Shown here in pieces: positions 1 to 8,251 of a DNA stretch of 64,000 bases (the first letter of the stretch is position 1; the number at the start of each line of letters is the position of its first letter). Made by a program: the position numbers and the translations under genes. The stretch is from an uncultured Pelagibacteraceae bacterium (GTDB lineage: Bacteria > Pseudomonadota > Alphaproteobacteria > Pelagibacterales > Pelagibacteraceae). Below the pieces are notes generated by a model, which saw nothing but the letters and a program-made list of their open reading frames with translations, did no database searches and was not told the DNA's origin. The stretch spans positions 43,032 through 107,031 of the forward strand of contig CACOQN010000004.1 of NCBI GenBank assembly GCA_902629285.1, written 5' to 3'.

Positions 1-914
1 ATTATGCATTACCAGCTATGGGAGATGCGTTGGCTTGGGCATATAGAAAAGATTGGTTTGATAGACCAGAACTTAGATCTGAGTTTAAAAAGAAACATGG
101 ATATGATCTAGGAGTACCAGCAAACTGGAATCAATTACATGATATGTGTAAGTTCTTCCAAGGAAGAGAAATTGATGGTCAAAAAAGATATGGGGCTGCA
201 ATTAACACAGAACGTGGATCAGAAGGTATAACAATGGGTGTTACGGCTGCTATGTATGCGTGGGGTATGGAATATGAAAATCCTAACAAGCCATACGATA
301 TGGAAGGATATTTTAATTCTCCACAAGCTGTAGAAGCAGTTGAGTTTTACAGAAAATTGTATGAGGACTGCGCACCTCCAGGACACTCTGATGCTTACAT
401 GGTTGCAAACTTAGATGCTTACAAATCGGGACAAGTTGCATTCCAAATGAACTGGTATGCTTTCTGGCCTGGTGTTTCTAAAGAAGATAGCGGTGGAAGA
501 GTAAGTGGTTTCTTTGCAAATCCAAAACAGAATGTTGCAGCTGCAACTTTAGGTGGACAAGGGATATCTGTTGTTAAATATTCTGACAAACAAGATCTTG
601 CTCTTGAATACATTAAATGGTTTGCGAGACCAGATGTACAACAAAAATGGTGGGATCTAGGTGGATACTCGTGTCATAATGATGTTTTAAATTCGCCTTC
701 ATTTCCAACGTCTACTGTTTACGCGCAAGGGTTCTTAGACTCAATGGGAATTGTCAAAGATTTTTGGCAAGAACCAACTTTTGTTGAGTTGATGCTTCCT
801 ATGCAAGAAGCAATTCATGACTATGTTGTTAATGGTAAAGGAACTGCTAAAGAAGCTCTCGATAAAATTATCGGAGAATGGGTTGAAGTATTCGAAGCAG
901 ACGGAAAACTTTAA
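1..914 (+). CDS. ABC transporter sugar/polyol substrate-binding protein (5' truncated)
   Basis: The reading frame is open from the first bases (frame beginning at base 3), so the N-terminus with its signal peptide lies outside the window. About 300 residues remain. They read as a family 1 extracellular solute-binding protein: aromatic-rich ligand-cleft segments, a GGQGISV segment and the helical C-terminus typical of carbohydrate binders. It is followed by a stem-loop and then two MalF/MalG-type permeases and two ATPases, so it is the periplasmic receptor of that importer. The substrate is not readable from sequence. The DhaL/DhaK kinase downstream suggests a short-chain sugar or polyol (inference). 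Codon use looks less A+T-rich than in neighbours, consistent with high expression. Confidence 0.85.
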   Translation, partial: YALPAMGDALAWAYRKDWFDRPELRSEFKKKHGYDLGVPANWNQLHDMCKFFQGREIDGQKRYGAAINTERGSEGITMGVTAAMYAWGMEYENPNKPYDMEGYFNSPQAVEAVEFYRKLYEDCAPPGHSDAYMVANLDAYKSGQVAFQMNWYAFWPGVSKEDSGGRVSGFFANPKQNVAAATLGGQGISVVKYSDKQDLALEYIKWFARPDVQQKWWDLGGYSCHNDVLNSPSFPTSTVYAQGFLDSMGIVKDFWQEPTFVELMLPMQEAIHDYVVNGKGTAKEALDKIIGEWVEVFEADGKL

Positions 915-941
915 CATTAATACTTTAAAAAAATTAAAATT

Positions 942-967
942 GGGGGGGTACCACCTCCCCTTTTTTT
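942..967 (+). terminator. Stem-loop plus T-run after binding-protein gene
   Basis: A G-run arm (942-949) pairs with a C-rich arm (953-960): eight pairs including one G-U, with a three-base ACC loop. Seven T residues follow directly (961-967). This has the form of an intrinsic terminator. It lies between the binding-protein stop and the permease start at 980, so it probably acts as a partial terminator or 3' stabiliser that lowers permease expression relative to the receptor. Confidence 0.8.
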
Positions 968-979
968 ATAAAAATTCAT

Positions 980-1879
980 ATGAGCGTAAAAAAAAAATTC
1001 AAAGGACTTTCTGATAAAGCTGTGGGTTGGCTTTTTATTGGGCCTACTGTACTTCTTCTATTAGCTATAAATATCTATCCATTGGTCTATGCGATCAAAA
1101 TGTCTTTTACAAATTTTTACGCAAATAAAATTGGAAGAGAGCCCCAATTTATTGGTTTAAAAAACTACATTAAAGTTCTCAATAAAGAAGCTATTTGGGA
1201 AAAAATGCAAGTCACTGCAAGCTTTATGTTTTGGACTTTGTTGCTACAAGCAATAATTGGTTTAGGTTTGGCTCTACTTCTAAACAGAAAATTTAAAGGA
1301 AATGAATTATTAACTACATTAATTGTTTTGCCAATGATGTTATCGCCTGCTGTTGTTGGAGTTTTTTGGACTTATCTATACAACCCTCAAGTAGGTCTGT
1401 TTAATTATGTAGTCAATTTTTTCTATGATTTTGGAAGCTTTGATATGATTGGGTCGAGTATACTAGCACCATGGTCAATCGTTATTGTTGATACTTGGAT
1501 GTGGACACCTTTCACAATGTTGATTTGTTTAGCAGGTTTAAGATCTGTTCCAAACTATTTATATGAAGCAGCAGAAGTTGATAGAGCGAGTAAGTGGCAA
1601 CAATTTATTTACATTACTTTACCCTCTGTTTTGCCGTTTTTATTATTAGCTCTACTATTTAGGGGCATTGAAAATTTTAAAATGTTTGACATGGTAGTTG
1701 AACTGACATCGGGTGGACCAGGTTCAGCAACTGAACTTGCCTCTATTAATTTAAAGAGGGAAGCATTTGAAAAATGGAAAACTGGATACAGTTCAGCATT
1801 CGCAGTTATTCTTTTTGTGACCATTTTTGGTTTTGGAAATGTTTATGTAAAAGTTATGAACAAGATAAAGGAGCGCTGA
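980..1879 (+). CDS. ABC transporter permease, MalF/UgpA type
   Basis: This 299-residue inner-membrane protein has about six hydrophobic segments. The cytoplasmic EAA loop (E196-A-A, followed about 17 residues later by LPSVLP) contacts the ATPase. Length and layout fit the first permease subunit of CUT1-family sugar importers. The ATG at 980 lies 13 bp after the T-run of the preceding stem-loop. The stop overlaps the ATG of the second permease (TGATG), implying translational coupling. It should form a heterodimeric pore with the next gene product. Confidence 0.88.
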   Translation: MSVKKKFKGLSDKAVGWLFIGPTVLLLLAINIYPLVYAIKMSFTNFYANKIGREPQFIGLKNYIKVLNKEAIWEKMQVTASFMFWTLLLQAIIGLGLALLLNRKFKGNELLTTLIVLPMMLSPAVVGVFWTYLYNPQVGLFNYVVNFFYDFGSFDMIGSSILAPWSIVIVDTWMWTPFTMLICLAGLRSVPNYLYEAAEVDRASKWQQFIYITLPSVLPFLLLALLFRGIENFKMFDMVVELTSGGPGSATELASINLKREAFEKWKTGYSSAFAVILFVTIFGFGNVYVKVMNKIKER

Positions 1880-2823
1880 TGGATACCTCAAGATCATATT
1901 TAGAACCTTCATCCTTTTCAAAAAAAATTGCAGCTGCGATTATTATAATTTACACGGTTATAACTTTAATACCCATATCTTGGATGGTCATGACAAGTTT
2001 TAAAAATGTAGACAGTGCAATTTCATACCCACCTGAGGTATTATTTGAGCCATCATTAGAAGGTTATGTTAATTTATTTACTAATAGATCAAGACAATCA
2101 CCGGAATATCTTGACTCATTACCCCCACCAAAAAATTGGTATGAAGAGCTTGTTAGAAGTAGAGAGATGGTAATCACTGGACCATCAAAATTTTTAGGAA
2201 GATATTCAAACTCTATGATAATTGGCTTTGGTTCAACTTTTGCATCAGTATTTTTGGGTGCATTAGCTGCATATGCTTTTTCAAGATTTAGAGTTCCATT
2301 AAAAGATGATTTATTATTTTTTATTCTATCTACCAGAATGTTTCCACCAATAGCAGTAGCAGTTCCAATATTTATTATGTACAGAAAATTAGGGCTAGGA
2401 GATACTCATCTTGGAATGATCATATTGTATACAGTTGTAAATTTAAGTTTAGCAGTATGGTTGTTAAAAGGATTTATGGATGAAATTCCTAAAGAATACG
2501 AAGAGGCAGCAATGATTGACGGATATTCTAGACTTCAAGCTTTCTTTAAAGTTGTTCTACCACAAGCAATGACAGGTATAGCTGCAACTGCAATATTTTG
2601 TATGATATTTTCATGGAATGAATATGCTTTTGCTGTTCTGCTAACACAGTTCAACGCTCAAACAGCCCCACCTTTTATTCCAACAATCATTGGTGAGGGG
2701 GGGCTTGACTGGCCAGCAATCGGTGCAGGTACAACTTTATTTTTATTACCAGTAATGATTTTCACAATCATTTTAAGAAAACATCTTTTAAGAGGTATTA
2801 CCTTTGGAGCAGTGAGAAAATAA
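1879..2823 (+). CDS. ABC transporter permease, MalG/UgpE type
   Basis: This is the second permease of the importer, 314 residues from the ATG at 1879 that overlaps the upstream stop. The frame is open further upstream, but that part overlaps the first permease and lacks hydrophobic or conserved features, so the coupled start is preferred. An N-terminal membrane segment, a long periplasmic loop (about residues 50-110) and a C-terminal bundle with the EAA loop (EYEEAAMIDGYSRLQAF) are seen. The stop overlaps the next ATG (TAATG). Confidence 0.88.
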   Translation: MDTSRSYLEPSSFSKKIAAAIIIIYTVITLIPISWMVMTSFKNVDSAISYPPEVLFEPSLEGYVNLFTNRSRQSPEYLDSLPPPKNWYEELVRSREMVITGPSKFLGRYSNSMIIGFGSTFASVFLGALAAYAFSRFRVPLKDDLLFFILSTRMFPPIAVAVPIFIMYRKLGLGDTHLGMIILYTVVNLSLAVWLLKGFMDEIPKEYEEAAMIDGYSRLQAFFKVVLPQAMTGIAATAIFCMIFSWNEYAFAVLLTQFNAQTAPPFIPTIIGEGGLDWPAIGAGTTLFLLPVMIFTIILRKHLLRGITFGAVRK

Positions 2824-3014
2824 TGCAAGAAGAAAAGTCATTAATGAGAAAAATATTTAGACGAGTTTATTGGGAAAACTTATCAACAATATTAATTTTA
2901 ATTGGAGTTTTCATGTTACTACAACCATTTGCTATGTGGATGTTTACTTATTCATTTATTGTAATTTTAGTCGGAACCATAGGTTTCGTAATAACTAGCC
3001 ATTTTCCAGATTAA
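2823..3014 (+). CDS. Small two-helix membrane protein inside ABC transporter operon
   Basis: This 63-residue protein has a basic N-terminus (MRKIFRR) and two hydrophobic stretches at about residues 20-41 and 43-59, ending SHFPD. Its start overlaps the upstream permease stop by one base, and the ATPase starts two bases after its stop, so it is made as part of the transporter operon. Some rhizobial glycerol-type importers also encode a small membrane protein (GlpU, DUF2160), but I cannot show homology. It may be an accessory transporter subunit (inference). Confidence 0.75.
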   Translation: MQEEKSLMRKIFRRVYWENLSTILILIGVFMLLQPFAMWMFTYSFIVILVGTIGFVITSHFPD

Positions 3015-3015
3015 T

Positions 3016-4098
3016 ATGTCTCAAATTAAAATAACAAATTTGCAAAAATCATTTGGTGATTTTACTGCAGTAAAAAATTCTAATTTAACAATTAATGATA
3101 AGGAGTTCTTTGTTTTGCTTGGTCCTTCTGGTTGTGGAAAAACTACAACACTTAGAATGATAGCAGGATTAGAATTACCTACATCCGGTGAAATATATTT
3201 AGGAGAAGAAGAAGTTGGGATGTTAAGAGCATCTGAAAGAGATATTGCTTTTGTTTTTCAATTATTTGCTCTTTACCCACATATGAATGTAAGGAACAAC
3301 TTGTCATTTCCACTAAAAATGCAGGGCTATAAAAGAAGTGATATCAAGTTACGAGTTGAAGAAGCAGCTAAACTTTTAAGAATTGATCATATTTTAAATT
3401 CTAATATTTCCTCTCTTTCAGGTGGAGATAGACAACGGGTAGCTTTAGGTAGAGCGCTAGTTAGAAGACCAAAAGCATTTTTAATGGATGAACCATTGGG
3501 CACTTTAGATGCTGAATTTAGAGAATTAATGTGTCTAGAATTAAAAAAACTTCATTTAGATATAGGAGCAACTACTGTTTATGTAACACATGATCAATTA
3601 GAGGCAATGTCTTTAGCTGATCGAATTGCAGTTATGGATGGTGGTGAAATTTTACAAGCTGATGAGCCTAATATTATTTACAATAAACCTAAAACAAAAT
3701 TTGTAGCCTCATTTATAGGATCTCCAGGTATGAACTTTTTTGAGATTGATGAAGGAATTTCAAAAGATCAATCTTTCGTGAATATCGAGGGTACTAAATT
3801 TAATATTCCTAAACAACTTGAGGAATCAAAAGGAAATAAAAATTTCTTTGGTATACGTCCAGAAAACTTAACTCTTAGTAATAATGAGGGTCTTAAAGGT
3901 TCGGTTTATGGAGTGGAGTATTTAGGATCAAGAAAAATAATTACAATTAAAACAAGTTTAGGTGAAATTAAAGTTAAAACAGATATTTCAGTTAATATTA
4001 AATTGAAGGAAAATGTCCAGGTTAAACCTCTAAATAATAATATTATTATTTTTGATGGTGAAACAGATAAATCTTTGAACAGTGAGTTTATACAATAA
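3016..4098 (+). CDS. ABC transporter ATP-binding protein 1 (MalK/UgpC family)
   Basis: This 360-residue ATPase has a Walker A motif (GPSGCGKTT), a Q-loop in FVFQ, signature LSGGDRQR, Walker B with MDEPLGTLDA and a switch histidine in VTHDQ. The C-terminal third is an OB-like regulatory domain as in MalK. It is followed with a TAATG overlap by a second complete ATPase. Two different MalK-type ATPases in one operon is the arrangement of rhizobial GlpS/GlpT-type importers, which suggests a heterodimeric motor. The other genes in the operon supply the pore and receptor. Confidence 0.9.
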   Translation: MSQIKITNLQKSFGDFTAVKNSNLTINDKEFFVLLGPSGCGKTTTLRMIAGLELPTSGEIYLGEEEVGMLRASERDIAFVFQLFALYPHMNVRNNLSFPLKMQGYKRSDIKLRVEEAAKLLRIDHILNSNISSLSGGDRQRVALGRALVRRPKAFLMDEPLGTLDAEFRELMCLELKKLHLDIGATTVYVTHDQLEAMSLADRIAVMDGGEILQADEPNIIYNKPKTKFVASFIGSPGMNFFEIDEGISKDQSFVNIEGTKFNIPKQLEESKGNKNFFGIRPENLTLSNNEGLKGSVYGVEYLGSRKIITIKTSLGEIKVKTDISVNIKLKENVQVKPLNNNIIIFDGETDKSLNSEFIQ

Positions 4099-5108
4099 TG
4101 GCAAAAGTAGAATTAAAAAAATTATTTAAAACTTATAATCAAAAAATTAAAGCTTTGGAGGACATAAATCTTACAATTGAAGATGGTCAATTTTTTGTAT
4201 TACTAGGTCCATCTGGTGCTGGAAAAACTACAACACTTAGATGTATAGCCGGTTTAGAAAAAATTGATTCTGGAGATGTATTATTTAATGATGAAAATAT
4301 AACTCATGATCAACCTGCTTCAAGAGATGTGTCTTTTGTTTTTCAACAATATTCTCTTTATCCTCATTACACTGTTTATGAAAATCTTGCTTTTCCTTTG
4401 AGGTCACCAATGAGAAAACTTCCTGGGGAAGAAATAAAAAATAAAGTAGAGAAAATTGCTGAAATGCTCAAAATTACAAATAAATTAAAAAATAAAGCGA
4501 CTGAACTTTCTGGTGGAGAAATGCAAAGAGTAGCTATAGGTAGAGCTCTTGTTCGTGAACCAAATATTTATTTGATGGATGAACCACTTTCTTCATTAGA
4601 TGCTAAACTTAGAGAGACTCTTCGTGTTGAATTAAAAAATATACAATTAAATCTAAATGCAACTATTCTATATGTTACACATGATCAAGCCGAAGCAACA
4701 ACATTAGCTGATAAAATTGGTGTATTAAAAGAAGGTAAAATAGTTCAAATAGGAACTCCTGAGGACATTTATGAAAATCCAAATTCTATTTATGTATCTC
4801 AAAGATTAGGTTCACCAAAAATAAATATTTTGTCTGGTTCATTGTTTAAACTTGATAACAACATACCAAAAATTGGACTTAGACCAGAAAATATAGAGTT
4901 AGGTAATGGGCCATATGAAGGAAAGGTTATTTCTATAGAAAATTTAGGTTCAGAAACTGTTGTGGCTATTAATTTTCAAGACAATGAAATATTAGCTTCA
5001 ATTCAGGGTAGCTATAAATCTTCAGTTAATGAAAAAATTAATTTTGACATTAATAGAAATAAAGTTTTAAAATTTGATAACGGAGATCAAAGGATATATG
5101 AGCGTTAA
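4098..5108 (+). CDS. ABC transporter ATP-binding protein 2 (MalK/UgpC family)
   Basis: This is the second 336-residue ATPase of the importer. It has Walker [10 protein letters not shown], signature LSGGEMQR, Walker B MDEPLSSLDA and VTHDQAEA. The C-terminal regulatory domain is somewhat shorter than in ATPase 1. It is clearly paralogous to the upstream gene but not a recent duplicate. Its 3' end overlaps the proposed dhaL start by 11 bp, linking transport to the kinase genes. Confidence 0.9.
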   Translation: MAKVELKKLFKTYNQKIKALEDINLTIEDGQFFVLLGPSGAGKTTTLRCIAGLEKIDSGDVLFNDENITHDQPASRDVSFVFQQYSLYPHYTVYENLAFPLRSPMRKLPGEEIKNKVEKIAEMLKITNKLKNKATELSGGEMQRVAIGRALVREPNIYLMDEPLSSLDAKLRETLRVELKNIQLNLNATILYVTHDQAEATTLADKIGVLKEGKIVQIGTPEDIYENPNSIYVSQRLGSPKINILSGSLFKLDNNIPKIGLRPENIELGNGPYEGKVISIENLGSETVVAINFQDNEILASIQGSYKSSVNEKINFDINRNKVLKFDNGDQRIYER

Positions 5109-5727
5109 TTTTTTAATTTCTCAGGCAAAAAATATTCAAATAGTCATTGATGAAAATGCTTCAGAAATTGAGGCACTAGATCAAAATATTGGAGATGGAG
5201 ATCATATATTTAATGTGCAAAGAGGTCTTAAATTAGTTGTTGAACTTGAAAAAGACATTAAGAACCTGCCTTTGCAAAAAAGTTTAAATATGATTGCTAT
5301 GAAAGTCTTGTCAGGCATTGGTGGCTCCTCAGGAGCTTTATTTGGAACTTTCTTTATGTCTATGGCTAAAACACCAGATCTAGATAAAAATGTAAATTTT
5401 AGCAAAGCATGTGAAATGATTATCACAGGAATTAATGCAATGAAGGAAAGAGGGAAAGCTGATGTTGGTGAAAAAACAATGATGGATGTCTTAATTCCAG
5501 TATCAGAAAAACTTAATGAACTAAAAAGTGGCAATAAAGATATGAAAGAAGGATTAAGTGAGATAATAAAAATTGCAGAAGAGAGAATGCTAGCTACAAA
5601 AGACATGCTTGCTACTAAAGGTAGAGCTTCGTTTTTAGGAGAACGCGCAAAAGGTCATATAGATCCAGGGGCCCGTTCTTCACAACTTATAATTGACACG
5701 ATATGTAAATCAGTAATAAATCAATAG
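5098..5727 (+). CDS. dhaL: Dihydroxyacetone-kinase-type subunit DhaL
   Basis: DhaL is the nucleotide-binding subunit of dihydroxyacetone-type kinases. The ATG at 5098 is chosen because AAAGGA precedes it and the product then starts like the family. The 209 residues contain the Mg-nucleotide aspartates D28, D33 and D35 (DQNIGDGDH), the GGSSGALFGTFF loop, a GEKTMMDVL segment and the C-terminal GRASFLGERAKGHIDPGA signature. No DhaM phosphotransferase gene is in the window, so ATP-dependent phosphorylation is possible. The true substrate may be dihydroxyacetone or a tetrose, as in L- or D-erythrulose kinases of this family. Confidence 0.9.
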   Translation: MSVNFLISQAKNIQIVIDENASEIEALDQNIGDGDHIFNVQRGLKLVVELEKDIKNLPLQKSLNMIAMKVLSGIGGSSGALFGTFFMSMAKTPDLDKNVNFSKACEMIITGINAMKERGKADVGEKTMMDVLIPVSEKLNELKSGNKDMKEGLSEIIKIAEERMLATKDMLATKGRASFLGERAKGHIDPGARSSQLIIDTICKSVINQ

Positions 5728-5735
5728 GAGGAAAA

Positions 5736-6728
5736 ATGAAAAAATTTATAAATAATGTTGATGATTTTTTAAAAGAAAGTCTTAATGGATTTGGCAAAGC
5801 GCATGCTGATATAATCAAAGTAAATTTTGAACCAAATTTTATTTCTAGAAAATCAAAAACTAAAGAAGGAAAAGTATCTTTAATTTCGGGTGGAGGAAGT
5901 GGACATGAACCGATGCACGGTGGTTTTGTTGGACATGGTATGCTGGATGCGGCATGTCCAGGTTTTGTTTTTTCAGCACCTACTCCAGATCAAATGCAAG
6001 CAGCAGCTGAACATGTTGATAGTGGTGCAGGTGTTTTATTTATAGTTAAAAATTACTCTGGAGATATTATGAATTTTCAAATGGGTGCAGAAATGTATTC
6101 AGGTAAAAATGATAGTATCATTACTAACGACGATGTGGCTGTTGAAGACTCTACGTTTACAACAGGTAGAAGAGGTGTAGCTGCAACAGTTTTAGTTGAA
6201 AAGATTGTTGGATCACTTGCTGAGAATGGTGGTTCGTTAGAAGAATGTAAAAAACTTGGTGAAAAAGTAAACAAAAACTCTGGAACTATGGGGGTAGCTT
6301 TTACCAGTTGCACAGTTCCTGCTGCAGGCAAACCAACTTTTGATATTGGAAATGATGAAATGGAATTTGGAGTAGGTATACATGGTGAACCAGGAAGAAA
6401 GCGAGAGAAAATTCAATCTTCAAAAACAATAGTAAATAATATGTTGGAAGCCATACTTGACGATTTAAAGCCACAAAAAAATGAAAAGACACTCCTTTTT
6501 GTAAATGGTATGGGTGGAACTCCTCTTACTGAATTATATTTAGTGTATGATAATGCTTGTGAAATTTTAAAATCAAAAGGAATTGAAATTACAAAAAGTT
6601 TAGTTGGTAATTATTGTACATCTCTTGAAATGCAAGGAGCATCAATAACACTCCTAAAATGTGATGAGGAAATTTTAAAAAATTGGGATGCGCCTGTACA
6701 TACAGCTGCGATGAGATGGGGAATGTAA
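5736..6728 (+). CDS. dhaK: Dihydroxyacetone-kinase-type subunit DhaK
   Basis: DhaK is the substrate-binding subunit that holds the ketose covalently through a histidine. The 330 residues contain GGGSGHEP (H57), KNYSGDIMNF (D110) and GIHGEPG (H216, the hemiaminal-forming histidine), all family hallmarks. It begins 8 bp after dhaL behind an AGGAGG ribosome site. With dhaL it probably phosphorylates the sugar brought in by the upstream ABC importer. A DNA hairpin overlaps its stop codon. Confidence 0.92.
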   Translation: MKKFINNVDDFLKESLNGFGKAHADIIKVNFEPNFISRKSKTKEGKVSLISGGGSGHEPMHGGFVGHGMLDAACPGFVFSAPTPDQMQAAAEHVDSGAGVLFIVKNYSGDIMNFQMGAEMYSGKNDSIITNDDVAVEDSTFTTGRRGVAATVLVEKIVGSLAENGGSLEECKKLGEKVNKNSGTMGVAFTSCTVPAAGKPTFDIGNDEMEFGVGIHGEPGRKREKIQSSKTIVNNMLEAILDDLKPQKNEKTLLFVNGMGGTPLTELYLVYDNACEILKSKGIEITKSLVGNYCTSLEMQGASITLLKCDEEILKNWDAPVHTAAMRWGM

Positions 6729-6746
6729 ATGTTAATTTACATTTTT
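6722..6746 (+). terminator. A+T-only hairpin overlapping the dhaK stop
   Basis: Two perfect nine-base arms (6722-6730 and 6735-6743) flank a GTTA loop and run into a short T-tract. The dhaK stop codon lies inside the left arm. The stem is A+T-rich and therefore weak, but its position at the end of the transporter-kinase block fits a transcription stop or pause. Confidence 0.5.
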
Positions 6747-6783
6747 AATTTATATTCGTATTAAAAAGTCCTTTAACAAAAAT

Positions 6784-7749
6784 ATGAGTAATAAAAAAAA
6801 AATTTTAATTATTCAACCTATTCATCATGCTGGGATAGATTTATTAGAAAAAAATTCAAATTATGAATTTGAGATTATAAAAAATACAGAAATCAACTTT
6901 CTTAAATCTAAAATAAAAGATTGTGACGGTGTTACAATTAGAACATCTAAACTTTCTGGAGATATAATCCATGCTGCTAGCAAACTAAAAATTATTTCAA
7001 GACACGGAGTTGGCTACGACAATATTGACCTCAAAAGTTCAAAGGAAAAGAATATTACTCTAGCAATTACAGCCACAGCAAATGCTGTCGCCGTTGCTGA
7101 GCATGTAATGTTTATGTTGCTCAGCATATCAAAAGGCAAAAATATGTATGACAATACAGTTAAAGAAGGAAATTTTGATGACAGAAATAAACTTCCAAAA
7201 ACAATAGAAATTTGGAATAAAAATATTTTAATTGCTGGTTTTGGTAGAATTGGACAGGCATTAATAAAAAGGTGTCTTGGTTTTGAGATGAAAGTTTTTG
7301 TTTATGACCCCTTTGTATCAAAAGAGGTCATTGAAAAATTTGGTGGTATTAAAATTGATAATATTAATGAAGTTTGTAAAAATATTGATGCAATCTCACT
7401 TCATGTTCCTTTAAATGAAAATACTAAAAATTTAATTAATTATGAATTACTTAAAACTATGAAAAAAAACTGTATCATAATCAATGCCGCAAGAGGTGGT
7501 ATTATAAATGAAATTGATTTAGATAGAGCTTTAAATGAAGATTTAATATTTGGTGCAGGTTTGGATGTATTTGAGGTTGAACCACCTAATTTAGAAAATC
7601 CATTACTTAAGAATAATAAAGTATTTCTAAGCCCCCATACAGCAGCTTTTACGGAAGAATGTATGACTAGAATGGGCATAGAGACTGTACAAAATATTAT
7701 TGATTTTTTTGATGGAAAGTTAGAAGAATCAAAAAAAATAAAGTTATAA
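6784..7749 (+). CDS. D-isomer-specific 2-hydroxyacid dehydrogenase (SerA-like)
   Basis: This 321-residue NAD-dependent dehydrogenase has the Rossmann motif GFGRIG at 152-157. The catalytic set is Arg237 (NAARGG), Glu266 (EVEPP) and His285 (SPHTA). It lacks the ACT/regulatory extension of full-length SerA, so it is more likely a catabolic hydroxyacid dehydrogenase than the committed serine enzyme. It follows the DhaLK genes by 55 bp and is followed after one base by a pilin-like gene. It may oxidise or reduce an acid made from the imported sugar (inference). Confidence 0.85.
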   Translation: MSNKKKILIIQPIHHAGIDLLEKNSNYEFEIIKNTEINFLKSKIKDCDGVTIRTSKLSGDIIHAASKLKIISRHGVGYDNIDLKSSKEKNITLAITATANAVAVAEHVMFMLLSISKGKNMYDNTVKEGNFDDRNKLPKTIEIWNKNILIAGFGRIGQALIKRCLGFEMKVFVYDPFVSKEVIEKFGGIKIDNINEVCKNIDAISLHVPLNENTKNLINYELLKTMKKNCIIINAARGGIINEIDLDRALNEDLIFGAGLDVFEVEPPNLENPLLKNNKVFLSPHTAAFTEECMTRMGIETVQNIIDFFDGKLEESKKIKL

Positions 7750-7750
7750 T

Positions 7751-8251
7751 ATGAGAATAAGTTTTAAAAATTTTGGATTTCTAGAGCTACTAGTTATTAG
7801 TTCTGCAATTTTTGTTGTTGGTATGTTAATTTGGACAGCTAGTACGAGACCTGCAGTTGAAGCTAAAGCAAATTTAGTAAAAGAAAATCATAACAAAGTA
7901 GTAGATTTAATAAATAATGAAATAAATAATTGTGGAAATAATGAAGAAGGAAAGTTTACAGTTTGGGGAGATGCTTGTAATGAAGAGTGGATTGCAGAAA
8001 AAGTAGTAAATTATATTAATAATAATCTTAAAATTGAAAACCCATTTTCAAATGATAATACAGTAAAAACTGATCCAGATCCAAGAATTAAGGCTGAAGG
8101 TAAAGCTGGTCAAGCTGTTGAGATGGGAGTAATATTTGTAATGTCATCAAACTTCTTACCTGAACCGGGATCAGAATGGATAGTTGGTACTTGTTTTAAA
8201 TCACCATGTGTTGCTGCTGGGAATAACGAGTTAACTTCAATTTATAGATAA
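7751..8251 (+). CDS. Pilin-like single-helix membrane protein
   Basis: I do not recognise a named family with certainty. The 166-residue product starts with a short basic leader, then a GFLELL segment and one long hydrophobic helix (about residues 9-28). A soluble domain follows with four cysteines (NNC, DAC, GTC, SPC) and an NPFSN stretch. A glycine followed by F and a nearby E before a single helix is the layout of type IV pilins and minor pilins, although the canonical GFTLIE spacing is shortened. No pilus assembly genes are nearby. It starts one base after the dehydrogenase stop. Confidence 0.6.
   Translation: MRISFKNFGFLELLVISSAIFVVGMLIWTASTRPAVEAKANLVKENHNKVVDLINNEINNCGNNEEGKFTVWGDACNEEWIAEKVVNYINNNLKIENPFSNDNTVKTDPDPRIKAEGKAGQAVEMGVIFVMSSNFLPEPGSEWIVGTCFKSPCVAAGNNELTSIYR

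Noticed and set aside
1774..1878. Upstream extension of the second permease
   Set aside because: It overlaps the first permease, is not conserved in character, and the TGATG-coupled ATG at 1879 is a better start.
5202..5606. 134-aa minus-strand frame inside dhaL
   Set aside because: It is the reverse image of conserved DhaL motifs and has no signal of its own.
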